64,000 nucleotides of DNA from NCBI GenBank assembly GCA_963664065.1, contig OY760942.1, forward strand, positions 1,922,001 through 1,986,000, given 5' to 3'. Source of the DNA: JABDJL01 sp963664065 (lineage in GTDB: Bacteria > Pseudomonadota > Gammaproteobacteria > Xanthomonadales > SZUA-36). The notes below the pieces were generated by a model. It was not told where the DNA came from. It did not search any database and saw only the letters and a list, made by a program, of their open reading frames with translations. Both the position numbers and the translations under genes were made by a program. This document shows, piece by piece, positions 8,187-18,425 of the stretch (its first letter is position 1; the number at the start of each line of letters is the position of its first letter).

Positions 8187-9413
8187 TCAGGCCGGGGGAA
8201 TTTCCCAATGGCCACGTTTCATAACGCCAATGCAGGCGTTGGGTCGAAAGTGATACAGCCATTGATTCACATCAGTTGCATCAATCAATGCAAGATCTGC
8301 AGGGCTACCTTCCACCAGTGAGCCAGCCTGCTGCTCAAGCCCGATGGCCTTTGCCGCAATACTGGTTGCGCCGCAGAGTACCTCCTGTGGTGTCATGCCC
8401 TGGTTGATACAAGCGAGTGTCATGGCCAAGGGAAGGTGAAAACTAGGCGATGATCCTGGATTAAAATCTGTTGCCACGGCTACTTTCACACCAGCTTTTA
8501 TCAGTCGCCGGGCGGGAAGGTAAGCACCAGCCAGGTACATTGAAGCAATGGGCAAACTCACTGCTACCGTACCTGATAAAGCCATTGCTGCAATACCCTG
8601 GTCACTGATGTATTCCAGGTGTTCAGCGCTGACGGCATCCATTTCAGCGGCCAGTTCAGCTCCGTTGCCACAGCTTAGCTGGTCAGCATGGACTTTCAGG
8701 CCCATCCCCAGATTCCGTGCGGCTCCAAGAATGTCACGTGCTTCTTCGATGCTGTAAGCATTATCTTCTACGAAAACATCGCAAAACTGCGCCAATGCGC
8801 GGGTGGCGATTTCGGGTAACAGCTCCTCGCAAAGCAGCCTGATGTACCCCCCGCGGTCATCGGTGAACTCAGGCGGGATGATATGTGCGCCGAGAAAAGT
8901 CGGCACCAGTTCAACAGAGTGTGCATGATTGAGGGCCGCGTACACTTGCAACAGCTTCAGTTCGTTCTCTGTGTCCAGGCCGTATCCGGACTTGCATTCC
9001 ATGGTGGTTACGCCCAATGCGAGCGCCTGATCCAGTACTTCGCACGCCTTTTCGGTGAGTTCCTGCGATGAAGTGCTGCGAGTCGCGGCAACAGTGCTAC
9101 AGATACCGCCGCCGGCAGCGGCAATGTCCTGGTAACTGGTGCCTGCAATTCGCATGGCGAATTCGTCACCACGCCAGCCCCCGAAACACAGATGTGTGTG
9201 GCAGTCCACCAGGCCGGGAATTACCAACCGGCCTTTACAGTCAACCGGCTCTGAATCTGCATAGCGTCCAGGGAGCTGAGGTTCTGGCCCCACCCAGTCT
9301 ATCAGCTGATTCTCAACAACCAGCGCAGCTTGACCAATAAGCCCGGCGTCTTGCTGGCTCACTCCGGGCGGGCAGGTGGCCAGCTGCCCGATATTGCGTA
9401 AAACAGTGGTCAC
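8187..9413 (-). CDS. hutI: Imidazolonepropionase
   Basis: 408-residue amidohydrolase that opens the ring of imidazolonepropionate to N-formimino-L-glutamate, the third step of histidine breakdown. The metal-binding DCHTHLCFGG segment, KVHADQL and the ATDFNPGSSPS segment identify HutI within the amidohydrolase superfamily. It overlaps hutH by four bases (ATGA) and is the last gene of the hut operon; feoA follows 122 bases later in the same direction with its own promoter. Confidence 0.95.
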   Translation of the reverse strand: MTTVLRNIGQLATCPPGVSQQDAGLIGQAALVVENQLIDWVGPEPQLPGRYADSEPVDCKGRLVIPGLVDCHTHLCFGGWRGDEFAMRIAGTSYQDIAAAGGGICSTVAATRSTSSQELTEKACEVLDQALALGVTTMECKSGYGLDTENELKLLQVYAALNHAHSVELVPTFLGAHIIPPEFTDDRGGYIRLLCEELLPEIATRALAQFCDVFVEDNAYSIEEARDILGAARNLGMGLKVHADQLSCGNGAELAAEMDAVSAEHLEYISDQGIAAMALSGTVAVSLPIASMYLAGAYLPARRLIKAGVKVAVATDFNPGSSPSFHLPLAMTLACINQGMTPQEVLCGATSIAAKAIGLEQQAGSLVEGSPADLALIDATDVNQWLYHFRPNACIGVMKRGHWEIPPA

Positions 9414-10915
9414 GCAAGTTGACCGGCAGCCGGCGAAACCGCTTTGCCAAGATCACCGCCGCGCAGCATGCTTGCGCAAATTTCAAGGTCGTTTCTGACT
9501 TCGTAATCTTCCTGAGCATGATGGATTTTTCCGCGCACAGCTTCGAACGCAAGTTGTACGCCTTTGCCAGGTAGCAGTGGCGCCCGGAAATCCAGTGCTT
9601 GTGAAGCCGTGAGCAACTCAACGGCCAAAACATATTCAACGTTGTGAAAAACAGTCAATAGTTTAAGAGCGCTGATGGAACCCATGCTGACATGGTCTTC
9701 CTGTCCGAGGCTGGTGGGAATGGAATCAACTGAGGCCGGGTGGCACAAAATCTTGTTTTCAGAAACCAGTGCGGCTGCAGTGTACTGGGGGATCATGAAG
9801 CCAGAGTTAACACCGGTGTCTTTCATCAGCAATTTGGGTAAACCATCATGACCTTCAAGCAGCAGGTAGGTCCGCCGTTCCGATATGCTGGCGAGTTCGG
9901 CCAGGGCCATGGCTGCAAAATCAAGTGCCAGCGCCAGTGGTTGTCCATGAAAATTGCCGCCGGACAGAATGTCACCGTCCAGAAAGACCAATGGATTGTC
10001 GGTGACCGAATTGAGCTCGGTTTCCACCACCGACGTGGCAAAGGCCAAAGCGTCCCGGCTTGCGCCATGCACTTGTGGCACGCACCGTAGACAGTAGGGA
10101 TCCTGAACCTTGCCGCAATCACGATGAGAAATCAGTATTTCACTGCCCGCTAGCAGACTGCGAATGTTGGCCGCTACATCCTGTTGCCCCCGATAAGGAC
10201 GTAACAGGTGGATTCGTTCATCAAATGGCACTGCACTGCCCTGCAGGGCCTCCAGGCTCATAGCAGCGAGGATATCAGCCTCTTTTTGCAGACTTAAAGC
10301 CTGGTTCAGCACGTGCGCGCCATAAGCACTCATCAACTGCGTGCCATTAATCAGCGCAAGCCCGTCCTTTGCCTGTAGCTCAATGGAATCCAGTCCGGTC
10401 TCTTGCAGCCGTTCCGCTGCAGGCTGTTTTTGTGAGCCAGCGGAGCTCCAGATTTCCCCACGCCCGATCAACGGAAGGCACATATGTGCCAGCGGTGCGA
10501 GGTCGCCGGAGGCACCGACACTGCCTCGGCTTGGAACCCATGGGACCAAGCCACGGTCTTCGAAGGCCAGCAACAAGGCGAAAGTCTGTTCCGAAATTCC
10601 TGATTGGCCTATTCCCAGTGAATGAATTTTCAACTGCAGCATCAGCCGGGTGATTTCCTGCGGTACCGGATCACCGACGCCACAGGCGTGGCTGAAAAGA
10701 AGATTACGCTGCAATCTTCCGAGTTCATTGTCGGGAATCCGTTTATCTGACAATGCGCCAAAACCGGTATTGATCCCGTAATGCGGCTGACCATCCTTCA
10801 ATGCCTGCTCAACAACTGAACGTGACCTGCTCACTTTTGCAGAATTACCGCGCAAACTGGCCATGCTCTCGGCGAGATCGTCCTGGAGACTGGAAATTCG
10901 AATATTGACTGTCAT
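9410..10915 (-). CDS. hutH: Histidine ammonia-lyase
   Basis: 501 residues. Converts L-histidine to trans-urocanate and ammonia, the first step of the pathway. The self-forming MIO cofactor triad Ala135-Ser136-Gly137 sits in GSVGASGDLAPLAH, and YGINTGFG near residue 47 is the usual N-terminal active-site motif. It overlaps hutU upstream and hutI downstream by four bases each, so the three are translationally coupled. Confidence 0.96.
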   Translation of the reverse strand: MTVNIRISSLQDDLAESMASLRGNSAKVSRSRSVVEQALKDGQPHYGINTGFGALSDKRIPDNELGRLQRNLLFSHACGVGDPVPQEITRLMLQLKIHSLGIGQSGISEQTFALLLAFEDRGLVPWVPSRGSVGASGDLAPLAHMCLPLIGRGEIWSSAGSQKQPAAERLQETGLDSIELQAKDGLALINGTQLMSAYGAHVLNQALSLQKEADILAAMSLEALQGSAVPFDERIHLLRPYRGQQDVAANIRSLLAGSEILISHRDCGKVQDPYCLRCVPQVHGASRDALAFATSVVETELNSVTDNPLVFLDGDILSGGNFHGQPLALALDFAAMALAELASISERRTYLLLEGHDGLPKLLMKDTGVNSGFMIPQYTAAALVSENKILCHPASVDSIPTSLGQEDHVSMGSISALKLLTVFHNVEYVLAVELLTASQALDFRAPLLPGKGVQLAFEAVRGKIHHAQEDYEVRNDLEICASMLRGGDLGKAVSPAAGQLA

Positions 10916-12582
10916 TTGTCGACCTGATGTCCATTGATCATGGGCAGGTCAACGCCGCGATCATTGGCCGTTTTCACTGCGTCCTCGTAACCGGCATCCG
11001 CATGGCGCATCACACCGGTCCCGGGATCGGCAGTAAGCACACGCCTGAGGCGCCGGTCTGCCATTTGAGTTCCATCCGCCACGCAGACCATGCCCGCGTG
11101 TTGTGAATATCCGATACCTACGCCTCCGCCGTGGTGAATAGACACCCAGCTTGCGCCACAGGCAGTGTTCAGCATGGCGTTGAGCAATGGCCAGTCGGCG
11201 ATGGCGTCCGATCCATCCTTCATGGCCTCGGTTTCCCGGTTGGGTGAAGCCACCGAGCCGGTATCGAGGTGATCACGGCCAATGACCAGCGGCGCATCGA
11301 CTTTTCCTTTCCTCACCAGCCAGTTAAATTTCTCACCCGCCTCAGCGCGCTCGCCGTATTCCAGCCAGCAGATTCGTGCAGGCACACCCTGGAATTGCAC
11401 CTGCTTTTGCGCTTTTTCGATCCAACGATGTAGAGCCTCCTTTTCGGGGAACAATCCGAGTATTGCTGCATCAGTGGTGTAAATATCCTGAGGATTACCT
11501 GACAATGCCGCCCAGCGGAAAGGGCCAGCCCCCTTACAAAACAAGGGTCGTATGTAGGCGGGAACAAAACCAGGAAAATCAAATGCCTGTGGCATATTTC
11601 TGAAATCGGCGACCTGTCCACGCAAATTGTTACCGTAGTCGAAACAGATCGAACCCTTTTGCTTGAGATCAAGGATTGCCTGGACATGGTCAACCATGGA
11701 ATCGAGTACACGCCTGTCATATTCATCCGGGTTTGACTCGCGCAGGGTATCGGCATCTTCCAGGGAATAGCCGGCAGGAATATAGCCATGGCGCAAGTCG
11801 TGGGCGGATGTCTGGTCAGTTACACAATCGGGTACAATGCCACGGCGTACCATTTCCGGAAGAATTTCAGCAATATTTCCCAACAGGCCAATCGATACCG
11901 GCCCCGGAGCTTCATCCAGCATTTTCAGCGCTTCATCCAGTGAATTGGCTTGACGGTCGCAATAGCGGGTTTCCACTCGACGTTGAATCCGCCAGGGGTC
12001 TACTTCAACGGCAATACAATTACCATCGTTCATGGTCACGGCCAGGGGTTGCGCACCACCCATGCCACCCAGACCGGCGGTCACTACCAGCCTGCCTTCC
12101 AGGCTACCGCCAAACTCCTGGCGCGCCAGTTCTGCGAAGGTTTCATAAGTGCCCTGCACGATTCCCTGTGAACCGATGTAAATCCATGATCCTGCTGTCA
12201 TCTGCCCGTACATGGTCAGTCCTCTTGCCTCGAGATCACGGAACACATCCCAGTTTCCCCACCGTGGTACCAGGTTTGAGTTAGCGATCAAAACCCGCGG
12301 AGCCTCTTCATGTGTCTCAAAGACGCCTACCGGCTTACCGCTTTGTATCAGCAGGGTCTGGTCATTTTCCAGCCTTTGAAGCGTAGATACGATGCGCCGG
12401 TAGCAATCCCAGTTTCTTGCCGCGCGGCCCGTTCCCCCGTAAACAATTAACTCATCCGGCTTTTCTGCAACGTCTGGATCGAGATTGTTCATCAGCATGC
12501 GCATGGCAGCTTCCTGGTGCCAGCCTTTGCAACTCAGGTTGCTTCCGGTTGGCGCCTTGATTTGTTCTGATTTTCCGCTCAT
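10912..12582 (-). CDS. hutU: Urocanate hydratase
   Basis: 556 residues from ATG 12582, the family length; the frame is open to 12684 but that stretch faces dsbB. It hydrates urocanate to imidazolonepropionate with tightly bound NAD+. YGGTGRAARNWDCY near the N-terminus, GGMGGAQPLAVTMN (dinucleotide binding) and DQTSAHDLRHGYIP are hallmark segments. First gene of hutUHI. No hutC repressor or hutG/hutF gene is next to it. Confidence 0.96.
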   Translation of the reverse strand: MSGKSEQIKAPTGSNLSCKGWHQEAAMRMLMNNLDPDVAEKPDELIVYGGTGRAARNWDCYRRIVSTLQRLENDQTLLIQSGKPVGVFETHEEAPRVLIANSNLVPRWGNWDVFRDLEARGLTMYGQMTAGSWIYIGSQGIVQGTYETFAELARQEFGGSLEGRLVVTAGLGGMGGAQPLAVTMNDGNCIAVEVDPWRIQRRVETRYCDRQANSLDEALKMLDEAPGPVSIGLLGNIAEILPEMVRRGIVPDCVTDQTSAHDLRHGYIPAGYSLEDADTLRESNPDEYDRRVLDSMVDHVQAILDLKQKGSICFDYGNNLRGQVADFRNMPQAFDFPGFVPAYIRPLFCKGAGPFRWAALSGNPQDIYTTDAAILGLFPEKEALHRWIEKAQKQVQFQGVPARICWLEYGERAEAGEKFNWLVRKGKVDAPLVIGRDHLDTGSVASPNRETEAMKDGSDAIADWPLLNAMLNTACGASWVSIHHGGGVGIGYSQHAGMVCVADGTQMADRRLRRVLTADPGTGVMRHADAGYEDAVKTANDRGVDLPMINGHQVDK

Positions 12583-12672
12583 TATCGGTATGGGTCGCCA
12601 CCGTGATTGAAGATTCCAATTATACAATGCGCGCAGCCTCGGCTGTTGGCTCTCCATTTGGGAAAAGGCTAT

Positions 12673-13170
12673 ATGTTCTTGCACAAGATTTCTTTGAGAA
12701 CCTGGTTTTTTGCAGCGGCAATCTCCTGTGCCTCCCTAATGGGGTATGCGCTGTACCTGCAGTATCACGATTTTCTTGATCCCTGTCCCTTGTGCATTAT
12801 TCAGCGCGTAGGATACATCTGGATCGGCGTATTTGCATTGCTGGCAGCAATCGTGAACCCTTCCCGAAAATGGCAAAAGACTTATGCCTGGATCATTACC
12901 CTGGGTGCGGTTTTTGGCGCAGCTGTAGCCGGCCGGCATGTATGGATTCAGCATCTGCCCGCTGACCAGGTACCCGATTGTGGTCCCGGGCTCAATTACA
13001 TGCTGGAAAACTTCCCCCTGAGTGAAACCTTTTCCACGGTATTTTTCGGTTCGGGGAGTTGTGCTGAAATCAAGTGGTCGTTTCTCGGTCTCAGTATGCC
13101 GGAATGGAGCTTGTTGTGGTTTCTCGGGCTGGGCGGATTCACGCTTTGGTTCACCTTTCGAAAAGGATGA
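12673..13170 (+). CDS. dsbB: Disulfide bond formation protein B
   Basis: 165-residue inner-membrane quinone reductase that reoxidises DsbA. Four hydrophobic segments are visible, with the two periplasmic cysteine pairs Cys38-Pro-Leu-Cys41 and Cys103/Cys130 that form the electron relay. ATG 12673 follows GGGAAAAGG and gives the family length; an upstream in-frame start at 12607 would add 22 residues. It is divergent from hutU and 16 bases ahead of the DAHP synthase gene. Confidence 0.93.
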   Translation: MFLHKISLRTWFFAAAISCASLMGYALYLQYHDFLDPCPLCIIQRVGYIWIGVFALLAAIVNPSRKWQKTYAWIITLGAVFGAAVAGRHVWIQHLPADQVPDCGPGLNYMLENFPLSETFSTVFFGSGSCAEIKWSFLGLSMPEWSLLWFLGLGGFTLWFTFRKG

Positions 13171-13186
13171 TCAGAGGTAGATATAC

Positions 13187-14569
13187 ATGAAACCTTTACC
13201 ACACAATTCGAAGCCGATAGAGGCAGCAGCGGCCTGGAGCCCACAGTCCTGGTTGAACTACCCGGCCAGCCAGCAGGCTACCTATCCGGATCCTGTTGCA
13301 CTTGAAAGCGCACTTGATGAATTGTCGACGCTTCCACCCCTGGTTACATCCTGGGAAATACTGGCCTTGCGTGAACAAATATCGCAAGCACAGCGCGGCG
13401 AACGCTTTTTGCTTCAAGGTGGAGACTGCGCCGAAAATTTCTCTGAATGTAATTCGCAGGTCATTACCAACCGTCTGAAAGTGCTGTTGCAAATGAGCCT
13501 GACGCTTGTACATGGCTTACAGATGCCAGTGATCAGAATCGGCCGATTTGCGGGGCAATATGCCAAGCCGCGTTCAAGTGACGAGGAAACCCGCGACGGC
13601 GTTACGCTACCCAGTTACCGGGGTGACCTGGTCAATTCACCAGAATTCACACCCGAGGCACGGATTCCTGCCCCCCGGCGTCTGATACAGGCTCATGCCT
13701 GTTCAGCAATGACCATGAATTTTGTGCGGGCCCTGGTAGATGGTGGTTTCGCAGATTTGCATCACCCCGAGTACTGGGACCTGAGCTGGGTGGATCATTC
13801 GCCACTGGCCGAAGAGTTTGCAAACCTTGCCGAAGGAATAGGGCGTTCTGTACGTTTTATGGAGACCATTTCCGGACAGCGCGCGGGTAACGTGAAGCGT
13901 GTCGAGTTTTTTACCTCGCACGAGGCTTTACACCTGCACTATGAGCAGTCCCTGACGCGCCAGGTTCCACGCCAGGAAGGCTATTTCAACCTGTCCACCC
14001 ACTTCCCCTGGATCGGCATGCGCACTACCGCGCTGGAAGATGCGCACGTGGAATATTTCAGGGGCATTCGCAATCCGATCGGAGTCAAAGTCGGGCCAAA
14101 GATTCAGGCTGATCACTTGCAGAAACTTCTCACGGTCCTGAATCCGTCCAATGATTATGGCCGGGTGGTATTGATACACCGCATGGGTGCCGGAAAAATT
14201 GAAGATCAGCTTCCGCCGTTGATCAGGGCTGTGCAGGATGCTGGTCACAGGGTGCTCTGGATATGCGACCCCATGCACGGCAACACCGAAACGACCAGTT
14301 CAGGCATCAAGACACGCCGCTTCCGAAACATCATGGCCGAGATGGAGCGCGCGTTTGAAGTTCATCAGGACAATGGTTCCAGGCTTGGCGGCGTACACCT
14401 GGAATTGACCGGTGAAGACGTCACCGAGTGTACTGGCGGGGCACGCGACCTGGACGAGAAAGACCTGGAACGGGCGTACAAAAGTACCGTTGATCCGCGG
14501 CTGAACTATGAACAGGCGCTGGAATTATCCATGTTGATCGTGCGCAAACATGAACAACAAAACGGGTAA
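13187..14569 (+). CDS. 3-deoxy-7-phosphoheptulonate synthase, class II
   Basis: 460 residues. Catalyses the first shikimate step, condensing phosphoenolpyruvate and erythrose 4-phosphate. This is the class II (plant-type) enzyme: LLQGGDCAENF, the RIGRFAGQYAKPRS segment, IWICDPMHGNT-like CDPMHGNT and HLELTGEDVTECTGG contain its metal and substrate residues. It is unrelated in sequence to the E. coli AroF/G/H type. The gene is close after dsbB and 15 bases before the M61 peptidase. Confidence 0.94.
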   Translation: MKPLPHNSKPIEAAAAWSPQSWLNYPASQQATYPDPVALESALDELSTLPPLVTSWEILALREQISQAQRGERFLLQGGDCAENFSECNSQVITNRLKVLLQMSLTLVHGLQMPVIRIGRFAGQYAKPRSSDEETRDGVTLPSYRGDLVNSPEFTPEARIPAPRRLIQAHACSAMTMNFVRALVDGGFADLHHPEYWDLSWVDHSPLAEEFANLAEGIGRSVRFMETISGQRAGNVKRVEFFTSHEALHLHYEQSLTRQVPRQEGYFNLSTHFPWIGMRTTALEDAHVEYFRGIRNPIGVKVGPKIQADHLQKLLTVLNPSNDYGRVVLIHRMGAGKIEDQLPPLIRAVQDAGHRVLWICDPMHGNTETTSSGIKTRRFRNIMAEMERAFEVHQDNGSRLGGVHLELTGEDVTECTGGARDLDEKDLERAYKSTVDPRLNYEQALELSMLIVRKHEQQNG

Positions 14570-14584
14570 GAGGATCAACGGGAC

Positions 14585-16438
14585 TTGGCGGCGGGATTCA
14601 TAAAACCACTTGCGGCACTTTTAACGTTGGCGATAGCACCAGCGGCCATTTCCCAGCCGCCCATTTCTCATCCGGATGGGGAAGTTTTTCACAGCGTCAG
14701 TTTCCCCGGATTGAATCAACAATATGTTCACGTGCGCAGCGAGATACCGGCCGACGGCATTTCTGCGACAGTACGAATGGCCAACTGGACCCCCGGTTCT
14801 TACCTGATAAATGATTTTTCCTCCAATCTTGACCGGATCAGCTTTAAGTCCCAGGCTGATGAGCCCCTGGTCTTCCGCAAAACCTCCAAAAACAGCTGGC
14901 AGGTGGAACTGGCCGGTAACACCAGCTTGATTGTCGAATACGATGTGCACGCAGGAGATTTGAGCGTCAATACCAGTTGGGCGAGTCACGACTACGTGCT
15001 GATCAATGGCGCCTCCATATTTCTTTACAGCGATCTGACCAGGGATTTGCCACATCGGGTAAGGGTGCAGGCTCCCGAGTCATCAGGCAGGGTCATTGTT
15101 CCACTTCCGTCTACAGGGCAGCGCGGAGAGTTCCTTGCGTCCGGTTTCGATGAACTGGTGGATAGTCCTGTCGTGATCTCCGATGCCGTGACACACCGGT
15201 TTGTCGACGATGCTCACGAGTACGCACTGCTGAATGTAGGTGCGGGCAGTCTCTGGGACGGATCGCGTTCCGCCCGGGATTTAAGGTCCGTAGTAAAAGC
15301 GACCAATGATTTCTGGGGTGTCGTCCCGTTTGACCATACATATTGGTTTTTCAATTTTTTGGTAGAGGAAGGCGGAGGGCTGGAACACGACCACAGCACC
15401 GTCATCATGGGCAGTCGCTGGCAAATGCGGGACCGGGGTGACTACATCAAATGGCTAAGCCTGGCTGCCCATGAATATTTCCACTCCTGGAATATCCGCC
15501 GCATGCGCCCCCAAAGCCTTGCCCGTTATGACTATGAAAGTGAACAGTACTCAAGCGCATTGTGGCTCGCCGAGGGAATCACCAGTTACTACGACAATCT
15601 CCTGCTTTCGCGTGCAGGCCTGGTAGAGCCTGACGAATATTTCAAGCGCCTTGCGATTGATTTGCATGCACTGGAATTGATACCTGGCCGAAAATTGATA
15701 TCGCTGGCGCAGGCTTCCAGAGATTCTTGGATACGCCATTATCAACAGGATGCCAACTCGGTCAACAGTACGATTTCTTATTACACCAAGGGTGCTGTCC
15801 TGGGATTAGTGCTGGATACCCGTATTCGCAGGGACAGCAACGATACTGCCAGCCTTGATGATGTGATGCGTTTGATGTTTGAGCGCTGGGGCGACACGGC
15901 GTATCCGGACAGCGCATTCTCCGATGCAGTTGAAGAGCTTGCAGGAACTGAAATACGAAACTGGTTACAACCTTTGCTCGACACGGCTGCAGATTTGGAC
16001 GTGGATGAGGCTTTGGCCTGGTATGGGCTGACCCTGGACCGGCATCCTGTAAACAATGCCGCCAAAGCCGCAAACGATCCTGTTGCAGCGGGATTTGGCG
16101 TGAACTGGGACCCGGAGAAACCTCAACTGATTATTAAAAACGTCATCGGCGGCATGAACGGTTCTAAAGCCGGTTTGTTGCCGGAAGATGATTTGCTGGC
16201 AATCAATGAAGAACGTGTCACCAGGGAAGACATTGATGACCGGATGATGCGTCTGCTACCAGGCATGGACGTAAACCTGATGATCTCCCGTCGTGGCCGC
16301 ATCATGAATATTGCACTGACGCTGGAGGAAGCCCGGCCCGCGACTTACGAAATCAAGCTTGATCCCGGGTTCGGCAAGCGTGAATTGAGGCGGCTGGAAT
16401 CCTGGCTGGGGCAAACATTGCAATCTGATACCGGCTGA
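14585..16438 (+). CDS. M61 family metallopeptidase with PDZ domain
   Basis: 617 residues. A signal peptide covers about the first 23 residues (leucine/alanine-rich, AAISQ), so the protein is exported. The zinc site is HEYFH (His296, Glu297, His300) with Glu330 in LWLAEGITSYY as third ligand, the pattern of M61 glycyl-aminopeptidases. A PDZ domain lies around 500-585. The start is TTG 14585 with AAGAGGA overlapping the previous stop; no suitable ATG is near. Substrate unknown. Confidence 0.85.
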   Translation: MAAGFIKPLAALLTLAIAPAAISQPPISHPDGEVFHSVSFPGLNQQYVHVRSEIPADGISATVRMANWTPGSYLINDFSSNLDRISFKSQADEPLVFRKTSKNSWQVELAGNTSLIVEYDVHAGDLSVNTSWASHDYVLINGASIFLYSDLTRDLPHRVRVQAPESSGRVIVPLPSTGQRGEFLASGFDELVDSPVVISDAVTHRFVDDAHEYALLNVGAGSLWDGSRSARDLRSVVKATNDFWGVVPFDHTYWFFNFLVEEGGGLEHDHSTVIMGSRWQMRDRGDYIKWLSLAAHEYFHSWNIRRMRPQSLARYDYESEQYSSALWLAEGITSYYDNLLLSRAGLVEPDEYFKRLAIDLHALELIPGRKLISLAQASRDSWIRHYQQDANSVNSTISYYTKGAVLGLVLDTRIRRDSNDTASLDDVMRLMFERWGDTAYPDSAFSDAVEELAGTEIRNWLQPLLDTAADLDVDEALAWYGLTLDRHPVNNAAKAANDPVAAGFGVNWDPEKPQLIIKNVIGGMNGSKAGLLPEDDLLAINEERVTREDIDDRMMRLLPGMDVNLMISRRGRIMNIALTLEEARPATYEIKLDPGFGKRELRRLESWLGQTLQSDTG

Positions 16439-16453
16439 ACCAACCCACTTGCG

Positions 16454-16480
16454 CAGCAGGTTCAGGGTTCCTGCTGTTTC
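16454..16480 (+). terminator. Weak hairpin between convergent genes
   Basis: CAGCAGG (16454-16460) pairs with CCTGCTG (16470-16476), followed by a short T-rich tail. It lies just after the M61 gene and overlaps the typA stop codon on the other strand. The T tract is short, so termination may be partial. Confidence 0.35.
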
Positions 16481-18306
16481 TTTGCCTGGCGGTCTGCAGT
16501 TTTCCGTTCATGCTCCAGAAGGTGGCGTTTTCTCAAGCGAATATTCTTTGGCGTGACCTCTACCAGTTCATCATCCTCAATAAATTCCAGCGCCTGCTCT
16601 AGAGTCATCTTTTGAAAAGCTGACAATTGAACGTTTTCATCTTTAAGAACTGTGCGGATATTGGTGAGTTGCTTGACCTTCAAAGGATTGACTGTCAGGT
16701 CATTTCCGCGGTTGTGGATACCGATAATTTGCCCGACATATACATCTGAACCGGCTTCAATCACCAGCCTGCCACGCTCTTGCAGGTTGAAAAGGGCATA
16801 GGCGACAGCTTTACCGGTGCTGTTGGAGATCAGCACGCCGTTATTGCGTGTGTAGATGGGCGCCGGATCGTAAGGGCCGTAATGATCAAATACATGAAAC
16901 AGCAAGCCGGTGCCCGCGGTCAGCGTGCGGAACTCGGACTGGAAACCGATCAGGCCGCGCGCCGGGATAATGTAATCCATGCGAATGCGGCCACGCCCAT
17001 CTGGCAACATATTCTGCAACACACCGCGGCGTTCACCCAGTCGTTCCATCACAGATCCCTGGTAATCGGTCTCCAGGTCAACAACCAGTGTTTCGTAGGG
17101 CTCCTCGTTCTGACCGTTTTTTTCCTTGAGGATAACTTCGGGTCTTGAAATGGCCAGTTCGTAACCTTCGCGACGCATGGTCTCGATCAGGATGGAGAGA
17201 TGCAATTCTCCGCGCCCGGAAACTTTGAATTTTTCGGCATCTGCGGTTTCTTCAATCCGTAATGCTACATTGTGGCTGGCTTCTCTCATCAGGCGTTCAC
17301 GTATCCGCCGGGAAGTCAGGTATTTCCCTTCCTTGCCGGCAAACGGGGAGTTATTGACCCGGAAGGTCATGCTGATGGTGGGCTCGTCCACGCTTAAAGG
17401 AGGTAATGCTTCACGGGTGTCCCGATCGCATAAAGTGTCTGAAATACGCAGGTCTTCCACGCCGGTGACTGCAATGATATTGCCGGCCTGGGCATTCGGG
17501 ACTTCGACGCGCTCCAGCCCATGGAAGCCCAGCACCTGGAGTACGCGGCCATTTCTTTGCTTGCCATAACGATCTATGACGCTAATACGCTGATTGGGCT
17601 TGATATATCCGCGCTGTATCCGCCCGATGCCGATAACACCGACATAGCTGTTGTAGTCCAGCGACGAGATCCTCATCTGGAACGGGCCATCGGCGTTCAC
17701 CGGCGGCGCTGCGACTTCGTTGACGATCGTTCTGAGCAATGGCGTCATATCACCTTCTCGCACATTTTCTTCCAGCCCGGCATAGCCACGCAGGGCAGAG
17801 GCATAAACGACTGGAAAGTCGAGTTGCTCATCGGTTGCACCCAGTTGATCGAACAATTCAAAGGTCTGGTCCAGAACCCAGTGGGCCCTCGCACCGTCAC
17901 GATCGACCTTGTTAATGACAACGATGGGTTTGAAGCCCATTTCAAAGGCTTTCTGGGTTACGAAGCGGGTCTGAGGCATAGGCCCGTCTACAGCGTCCAC
18001 CAACAGCAGAACGGAATCCACCATGGATAAAATACGCTCCACTTCCCCGCCAAAATCTGCGTGGCCAGGGGTGTCAACGATATTGATGTGATAGTTATCG
18101 TCGCCGTACTTCCATGAGATAGCGGTATTCTTACTCAGGATGGTAATGCCGCGCTCGCGCTCCAGCTCATTGGAGTCCATCACCCTGTCAGGCGTGGCCG
18201 CACGCTCACCCAGCGTGCCGGATTGCTTCAGCAATTGGTCGACCAGCGTGGTCTTGCCATGATCAACGTGAGCAATAATGGCAATGTTTCTGAGGTTTTC
18301 GATCAT
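16462..18306 (-). CDS. typA: Ribosome-associated GTPase TypA/BipA
   Basis: 614 residues from ATG 18306 (MIENLRNIAIIAHVDHGKTT), matching E. coli BipA; an in-frame TTG three codons upstream has a somewhat better ribosome site and cannot be excluded. G motifs: AHVDHGKT, DTPGHADF and NKVD. EF-G-like domains III and V and the BipA C-terminal domain follow. It is a translational GTPase acting on 50S assembly and stress or cold growth. Convergent with the M61 peptidase gene. Confidence 0.95.
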   Translation of the reverse strand: MIENLRNIAIIAHVDHGKTTLVDQLLKQSGTLGERAATPDRVMDSNELERERGITILSKNTAISWKYGDDNYHINIVDTPGHADFGGEVERILSMVDSVLLLVDAVDGPMPQTRFVTQKAFEMGFKPIVVINKVDRDGARAHWVLDQTFELFDQLGATDEQLDFPVVYASALRGYAGLEENVREGDMTPLLRTIVNEVAAPPVNADGPFQMRISSLDYNSYVGVIGIGRIQRGYIKPNQRISVIDRYGKQRNGRVLQVLGFHGLERVEVPNAQAGNIIAVTGVEDLRISDTLCDRDTREALPPLSVDEPTISMTFRVNNSPFAGKEGKYLTSRRIRERLMREASHNVALRIEETADAEKFKVSGRGELHLSILIETMRREGYELAISRPEVILKEKNGQNEEPYETLVVDLETDYQGSVMERLGERRGVLQNMLPDGRGRIRMDYIIPARGLIGFQSEFRTLTAGTGLLFHVFDHYGPYDPAPIYTRNNGVLISNSTGKAVAYALFNLQERGRLVIEAGSDVYVGQIIGIHNRGNDLTVNPLKVKQLTNIRTVLKDENVQLSAFQKMTLEQALEFIEDDELVEVTPKNIRLRKRHLLEHERKTADRQAKKQQEP

Positions 18307-18425
18307 GGTGCTCAAGACGGCTCTTACATTGACAAAGGCGCGCGCACCTTACAGGCTTTGGCCGCCCTGCGCAATGGCACAAAGAACGGGATTGTGGCTG
18401 TGTGACAGGCTATGAATCCTGAAGC

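Noticed and set aside
11676..12284. Plus-strand ORF of 202 residues
   Set aside because: Antisense to hutU; the hutU frame has strong family motifs throughout and this frame resembles nothing.
17521..18030. Plus-strand ORF of 169 residues
   Set aside because: Antisense to typA, with no ribosome site and no family resemblance.
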